This document shows positions 6,929 through 10,810 of a stretch of DNA of 10,810 bases, in pieces (within the stretch, counting starts at the first letter, position 1; each line of letters opens with the position of its first letter). Where the stretch lies: assembly GCA_029942205.1 (NCBI GenBank), contig JAOZTL010000053.1, positions 1 to 10,810 of the forward strand, in the 5' to 3' direction. Origin of the DNA: Bacteroidales bacterium (lineage in GTDB: Bacteria > Bacteroidota > Bacteroidia > Bacteroidales > JAOZTL01). Under the pieces are notes generated by a model, which worked only from the letters and a program-made list of their open reading frames with translations, did no database searches and was not told where the DNA came from. Made by a program: the position numbers and the translations under genes.

Positions 6929-9046
6929 ATGACTCTATTTTTGGATAATAATCAAATAAAAAAAAACTTACTTTTATTCATTGTGAGCTTTTTTGCTTTG
7001 GGCTTGAGTGCGCAAGACAGTATTTATTATGTGGATTATATTGCAGAAAGAGAATGGAATAATTATTTATTTGTAATAGAAGACACTGCCAATCAGTGGA
7101 ATATTAACGATGTTAGGAACAAGAAATTTATCGCCTTTAACGCAGATAATAAATTAAATGAAAAAAGTGCATATTGGGCGAAATTATCTATTAGGAATAA
7201 TTCCAATAGAGAACTCTCCAAAATACTAATTATTGGAAAAAAAAGACATGCCGACTTTTCTGAAATGTATCTTTATATAGGAGATAGCCTCATAAAATAC
7301 GTGCAATCAGGATATTTTGTGGCAGGAAAACAAAAAGAAATAGCCGAAGAACTTGGAAGTAAATTTCAATTAGAATTGTTGCCAAATACCGATTATGACG
7401 TGTATTTATATATCCGAAATATCTCGAAATTTAAACCAGATTTTAGATTGTCTTTTATTCAGCCTAAATTATTTTATCAACAAATCTCGCAACGAAATCT
7501 TCTTTACGGTATTGTTTTAGGTGTTTTGTGGATAATGCTTTTTTATAATTTATTAGTTTATGTGTATAGTTATGACATGATTTATGTGTTTTATTCAATA
7601 TACGTACTCGGAATGGTTTTTAATATTTCTACCGAAAGAGGACTTTTCATAGAATACATTATTCCTGATTTTCCTTCTATCAATCCCTATATTTTTATTC
7701 TTGCAACAGGTATTGCACTTACTGCTTATTTTCAATTTGTGCGTTTATTTTTAGATACAAAAGAAAAAATGCCCATTTGGAATAAAATTATTTTATGGAT
7801 AATATACGGAACAATTACTATAACTGCTGTTTTATTAATGATTATTCTTTTAAATTTTAATCTTCCATTAGTCATTAGTGTAAGCAATGGAATCAATTTG
7901 ATTTCCTTATTATTTGGATTTGTATTTTTGATTTACCTGTCTAAATTCCGAAATAAATTAGCTTTATTTTTTATGATTGGAACAATATTTCTTGTCGTAG
8001 GATCGATTACTTCCATCGTATTATTATTGCTTAAAATCGAACTAGGTATCGAGTCTCAGCATTTTATGAATATTGGAGTTATCGGGCAGATTTTATTCTT
8101 TTCGTTAGGTTTGGGCTTTAAAATAAGAGTGTTGGAAGAAGAACAAATAAAAGTGCAAGATGAACTTATTGTGCAATTAATGCAAAATGAAGAATTAAAA
8201 GAGAAAGTAAACCGAGAACTGGAAGTCAAAGTGAAAGAACGAACACTTGAGCTGGAAGCCAAAAAAGAAATACTGGAAATAACTAACCGAAAAATAACGG
8301 ATAGCATCAACTCTGCTCGACGAATACAGGCAGCAATGTTGCCTAATGAAAAAAACTTTAAAAAATGTTTCGATCAACATTTTATCTTTTTTAAACCAAG
8401 AGATATTGTTAGTGGCGACTTCTATTGGATCAAAAAAGTGGAAAATCATATTGTTGTTGTCGCTGCTGATAGTACAGGGCATGGAGTTCCTGGGGCTTTA
8501 ATTAGCATGTTGGGTATATCGTTGTTGAACGATATTGTAGGGAAAAGTGGAATAATAAAAGCAAGCGAAGTGCTGGAAACACTTAGAAATGAAGTGAAAA
8601 TATCCTTAAAACAAAATGGAACTTCTGGCGAACAAAAAGAAGGAATGGACATGGCATTTTGTGCGATTAATCTGGACACGAAAAAAATGCAGTACGCTGG
8701 AGCCAATCGTCCGCTTTTGTTGATACGAAACAATACCGACGAACTGATACACATAAAACCAAACTCACAACCAGTGAGTATTTATCGAAAAGAAGTCCCG
8801 TTTGTTAATCACGAATTGCAGTTGCTGGAAGGCGATGTGCTTTATTTCTTTTCGGATGGATATGCCGATCAATTTGGAGGCAAACGGAAAGAAAAATTTA
8901 AAACTAAACGCCTGAAAGAACTATTTCTAACAAATCATAAAAAAAACATGAGTGAGCAAAAACAATTATTGGAAAAGAAATTTGAACAATGGAAAGGTTC
9001 TAATGGACAAATTGATGATGTATTAGTCATGGGAATTAGAATTTAG
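6929..9046 (+). CDS. Membrane receptor phosphatase: 7TMR-DISM sensor with SpoIIE/PP2C-type domain (fourth)
   Basis: This 705-residue predicted inner-membrane receptor phosphatase has a signal peptide 1-28 (cleavage likely after LSA), a periplasmic 7TMR-DISMED2-like domain about 30-185, seven membrane segments about 191-398, a coiled coil about 402-460 and a SpoIIE domain about 465-705. Metal-site motifs are intact: SGDFYW (D497), ADSTGHG (D514), EGMD (D574), FSDG (D643), IDD (D696, D697). The ATG at 6929 is the only start that keeps the signal peptide. The catalytic domain is closest to that of the preceding gene (both have ADSTGHGVPGALISMLG), while the sensor half resembles that of the first gene, so catalytic and sensor halves may have different histories. 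A 59-base stretch is identical to the preceding gene. It lies 124 bases upstream of the kinase gene, so it is the phosphatase most directly linked to the kinase/substrate genes. Its ligand is unknown. Confidence 0.93.
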   Translation: MTLFLDNNQIKKNLLLFIVSFFALGLSAQDSIYYVDYIAEREWNNYLFVIEDTANQWNINDVRNKKFIAFNADNKLNEKSAYWAKLSIRNNSNRELSKILIIGKKRHADFSEMYLYIGDSLIKYVQSGYFVAGKQKEIAEELGSKFQLELLPNTDYDVYLYIRNISKFKPDFRLSFIQPKLFYQQISQRNLLYGIVLGVLWIMLFYNLLVYVYSYDMIYVFYSIYVLGMVFNISTERGLFIEYIIPDFPSINPYIFILATGIALTAYFQFVRLFLDTKEKMPIWNKIILWIIYGTITITAVLLMIILLNFNLPLVISVSNGINLISLLFGFVFLIYLSKFRNKLALFFMIGTIFLVVGSITSIVLLLLKIELGIESQHFMNIGVIGQILFFSLGLGFKIRVLEEEQIKVQDELIVQLMQNEELKEKVNRELEVKVKERTLELEAKKEILEITNRKITDSINSARRIQAAMLPNEKNFKKCFDQHFIFFKPRDIVSGDFYWIKKVENHIVVVAADSTGHGVPGALISMLGISLLNDIVGKSGIIKASEVLETLRNEVKISLKQNGTSGEQKEGMDMAFCAINLDTKKMQYAGANRPLLLIRNNTDELIHIKPNSQPVSIYRKEVPFVNHELQLLEGDVLYFFSDGYADQFGGKRKEKFKTKRLKELFLTNHKKNMSEQKQLLEKKFEQWKGSNGQIDDVLVMGIRI

Positions 9047-9096
9047 TGAAGTCAAAATAAGAACAAAAAATAGATGGAAAAATAAAAAATAAATAC

Positions 9097-9127
9097 TTGA
9101 CCAGTTAAATAAAATTATTTATATTAG
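9097..9127 (+). promoter_or_regulatory. Candidate promoter for the kinase/SiaC-like genes
   Basis: TTG at 9097-9099 and TATATTAG at 9120-9127 (one mismatch to TAnnTTTG) are separated by 20 bases, close to the Bacteroidota pattern. No terminator-like hairpin is evident between 9047 and 9170, so read-through from the fourth phosphatase gene is equally possible. Confidence 0.28.
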
Positions 9128-9170
9128 TGGAGAAAAATAAAGGATTTTTTTCTGTCTCAAAATTGAAACT

Positions 9171-10283
9171 ATGAACAAAGACGTAATACAAAAAATATAT
9201 TCTGAGCTTGAAAATGACAATCTTTGTTTTATCTATCAGGGAAGTTTTACGAATAAAATTATTACTACGGCTACCAATTTGATCAAACGAGGAGTTGTGG
9301 ATGGAGAAGGTTTCGATAAATTGAGAAATCGTTTATCTTTTTTGATGGTAGAAAGTTTTCAGAATATTGTTAGATATGGAGAAGATAAAGTTCCACAAAA
9401 CGAACAAGAAGAAGATTTAATTAAAGAAATATTCATTACCCGTAACCTTGGAAATTGCTATTATATTATTTCTGGAAATTTAATAAAAAATGAAAACGTT
9501 GAATTTGTTCGTAGTAAGCTTGAACAAATCAACCAATTGGGTATTGATGAATTGAAAGAGCTTTATTTAGTAGAGCTAACAAATCGGAGATTTACGCCCA
9601 AAGGCGGCGCAGGCTTAGGTTTTATTGAAATGGCACGTAAAACAAAACAAAAATTAGATTATGAATTTACAAAAATTGACGATGACCATTCATTTTTCTT
9701 CTTACAAATAAAGCTTACAGGAAAAAATAAAGACCCTGAAGTAGAAGATAATCAGATTAGTGTCAATCAATCAAAATTATTAAAAACAGTATTGATCGGG
9801 CAACAAATAATTATGCTTTATAAAGGAAATTTCTCAAACGATGCAATTGGTCCTGTATTAACCTTGGTCAATAACAATTTGAGAAACCTGGAAATGCGAA
9901 TGCAAAAAATAATATTTCATCTAATGGTTGAAATATTACAGAATATAAGTAAGCATGCCTATAAAAAAGATGAAAAACGAGAAGGATTATTTACTATTAG
10001 TAAACAAAAAAATCATTTTTATATAGGAACAGGTAATCTAATTGAAAATTCTAAAATAGAAATATTGACTAAAAAGCTGACAGACTTAAATCGGTTATCT
10101 AAAGAGGAGAAAGATGATTCATATCGGAAAACGCTTATTGATGGAGCAAAAGTTAGTTTAACAAATGATAGTGCAGGTTTAGGTTTGATTGATATTGCGA
10201 GAGAAAGTCCCGAGCCTTTAGAATTTGATTTTGTTAAAATTAATGAGCAAATTTCATTCTTTACTTTAAAAGTTAAATTGTAA
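9171..10283 (+). CDS. Tandem SiaB-like (DUF6272) GHKL protein kinase, two domains in one chain
   Basis: This is a predicted cytoplasmic kinase that would phosphorylate SiaC-like (DUF1987) proteins, opposing the SpoIIE phosphatases. The 370 residues consist of two homologous halves, about 1-187 and 195-370. Each has an N-box-like motif, ESFQNIVRYG (61-70, E61/N65) and EILQNISKHA (254-263, E254/N258), then a GN motif (SGNLI 101-105; TGNLI 287-291) and a late glycine-rich ATP-lid motif, GGAGLGFIEMAR (145-156) and SAGLGLIDIAR (334-344). SiaB-type proteins are usually a single domain of roughly 180-190 residues, so this is a head-to-tail fusion. Both halves keep the N-box Glu and Asn, so both may be active, although the weaker similarity between halves shows long divergence. 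The halves may serve two different substrates, since two SiaC-like genes follow directly. No membrane segment or signal peptide is seen. The start ATG 9171 is the first codon of a continuous domain. Confidence 0.88.
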   Translation: MNKDVIQKIYSELENDNLCFIYQGSFTNKIITTATNLIKRGVVDGEGFDKLRNRLSFLMVESFQNIVRYGEDKVPQNEQEEDLIKEIFITRNLGNCYYIISGNLIKNENVEFVRSKLEQINQLGIDELKELYLVELTNRRFTPKGGAGLGFIEMARKTKQKLDYEFTKIDDDHSFFFLQIKLTGKNKDPEVEDNQISVNQSKLLKTVLIGQQIIMLYKGNFSNDAIGPVLTLVNNNLRNLEMRMQKIIFHLMVEILQNISKHAYKKDEKREGLFTISKQKNHFYIGTGNLIENSKIEILTKKLTDLNRLSKEEKDDSYRKTLIDGAKVSLTNDSAGLGLIDIARESPEPLEFDFVKINEQISFFTLKVKL

Positions 10284-10284
10284 T

Positions 10285-10650
10285 ATGCTGTTACCCATAC
10301 ATTGGAAAATAACCCCCAAAACGCCAGAAATTATTTTAGATGCACAAGAAGGTGTTTTTAGAATAGAAGGACGCTCTTTGAGCGAAAATCCAAGACTTTT
10401 TTATGAGCCAATTATTAATTGGTTCAAAGAATATAAAAAAAATGCAAATGAAAAAACAGAGTTTGCTGTCAAATTAGAATACATTAATTCGTCATCTACA
10501 CGAGTTTTCTTGCAAATATTAAACTTATTGCAAGATATTGAAAATCTTCATGTTATTTGGTTTTATGATAAAGAAGATGAAGAAATGCTCGAAAAAGGAG
10601 AAGAAGTAATGGACCTCGTAGACATCTCTTATACTTTAGAATCTTTTTAA
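10285..10650 (+). CDS. SiaC-like (DUF1987) regulatory phosphoprotein, first copy
   Basis: This 121-residue cytoplasmic protein is a partner-switching component: in Pseudomonas, SiaC is phosphorylated by SiaB, dephosphorylated by SiaA, and in its unphosphorylated form binds and activates the diguanylate cyclase SiaD. Family marks here are the N-terminal TPKTPEIILDAQEGVFRIEG (10-29), SLSENP (31-36) followed by FYEPIINWFKEY (39-50), and LEYINSSSTRVFLQILNLL (64-82). The NSSST run (68-72) corresponds in position to the phosphorylated threonine of SiaC and is the probable phosphosite. Length is normal for the family. The ATG lies one base after the kinase stop codon, and its own TAA overlaps the next ATG by one base, so kinase and both substrates are almost certainly translated from one mRNA. 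The output partner is not in the window. Confidence 0.9.
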   Translation: MLLPIHWKITPKTPEIILDAQEGVFRIEGRSLSENPRLFYEPIINWFKEYKKNANEKTEFAVKLEYINSSSTRVFLQILNLLQDIENLHVIWFYDKEDEEMLEKGEEVMDLVDISYTLESF

Positions 10651-10810
10651 TGCTAGAATCAATCCTTATAGAAGAAACAGACTACACACCAAAAGTTATT
10701 TTTGATAATGAAGCAGGTATAATGTCTTTGTCTGGAAAGTCGATGCCTGAAGATGCACTTGACTTTTATCAGCCATTGATTGATTGGATAGATATATACA
10801 CAACAAAACA
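10650..10810 (+). CDS. SiaC-like (DUF1987) regulatory phosphoprotein, second copy, cut by window end
   Basis: The ATG at 10650 shares its A with the TAA of the preceding gene. 53 codons are visible, reading without a stop to the edge. The translation includes DYTPKVIFDNEAGIMSLSGK (11-30), SMPEDALDFYQPLIDWIDIY (31-50), matching the DUF1987 start: a TP motif, a D..AG.. strand, a G(K/R)S(M/L) turn with P and E, then FY.P.I.W. The same pattern is in the first copy (e.g. EGVFRIEGRSL and FYEPIINWF). The phosphosite region lies beyond the edge, so its function cannot be confirmed. Visible residues differ substantially from the first copy, so this is not a recent duplicate. It may be the substrate or antagonist specific to one kinase half (inference). 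Confidence 0.85.
   Translation, partial: MLESILIEETDYTPKVIFDNEAGIMSLSGKSMPEDALDFYQPLIDWIDIYTTK

Overview
The window looks like a low-GC, Gram-negative member of the Bacteroidota (Cytophagales-like; genus not determinable). The reasons are the AT-rich coding sequence, start codons without Shine-Dalgarno sites, candidate promoters of the TTG-N17-20-TAnnTTTG type, a KDO-activating enzyme gene (LPS synthesis) at the left edge, and signal-peptide/7TM/SpoIIE receptor phosphatases of a type common in that phylum.

Layout: (1) 1-159, minus strand, the 5' end of kdsB. (2) 160-592, a non-coding stretch with an inverted, diverged copy of a hairpin-rich repeat. (3) 593-2725 and 2731-4257, two closely spaced genes for membrane-bound SpoIIE/PP2C-type phosphatases. 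(4) 4254-4524, a compact nested inverted-repeat element of about 270 bp bounded by TTAA. (5) 4531-6747 and 6929-9046, two more membrane-bound SpoIIE phosphatases, with a terminator-like hairpin and a decayed repeat copy between them. (6) 9171-10283, a fusion of two SiaB-like (DUF6272) GHKL kinase domains. (7) 10285-10650 and 10650 to the window end, two consecutive SiaC-like (DUF1987) phosphoprotein genes; the second is cut by the window edge.

How the genes may work together: in Pseudomonas, SiaA (membrane PP2C phosphatase), SiaB (kinase) and SiaC (substrate and partner-switching protein) set the activity of the diguanylate cyclase SiaD. Here the same three roles are present but multiplied: four receptor phosphatases with different sensor ends, two kinase domains in one chain, and at least two SiaC-like substrates. 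The inference is a signal-integrating partner switch in which several envelope or membrane cues converge on a small pool of SiaC-like proteins. No output protein (cyclase, sigma factor or anti-sigma factor) lies inside the window; it may be beyond the right edge.

The least expected non-coding feature is the repeat family: its outer arm (consensus about GCAAC-TT-AAAAAGGNCGAAGACCTTAA) lies upstream of three of the four phosphatase genes, as a complete symmetric element, a rearranged inverted copy and a decayed remnant.
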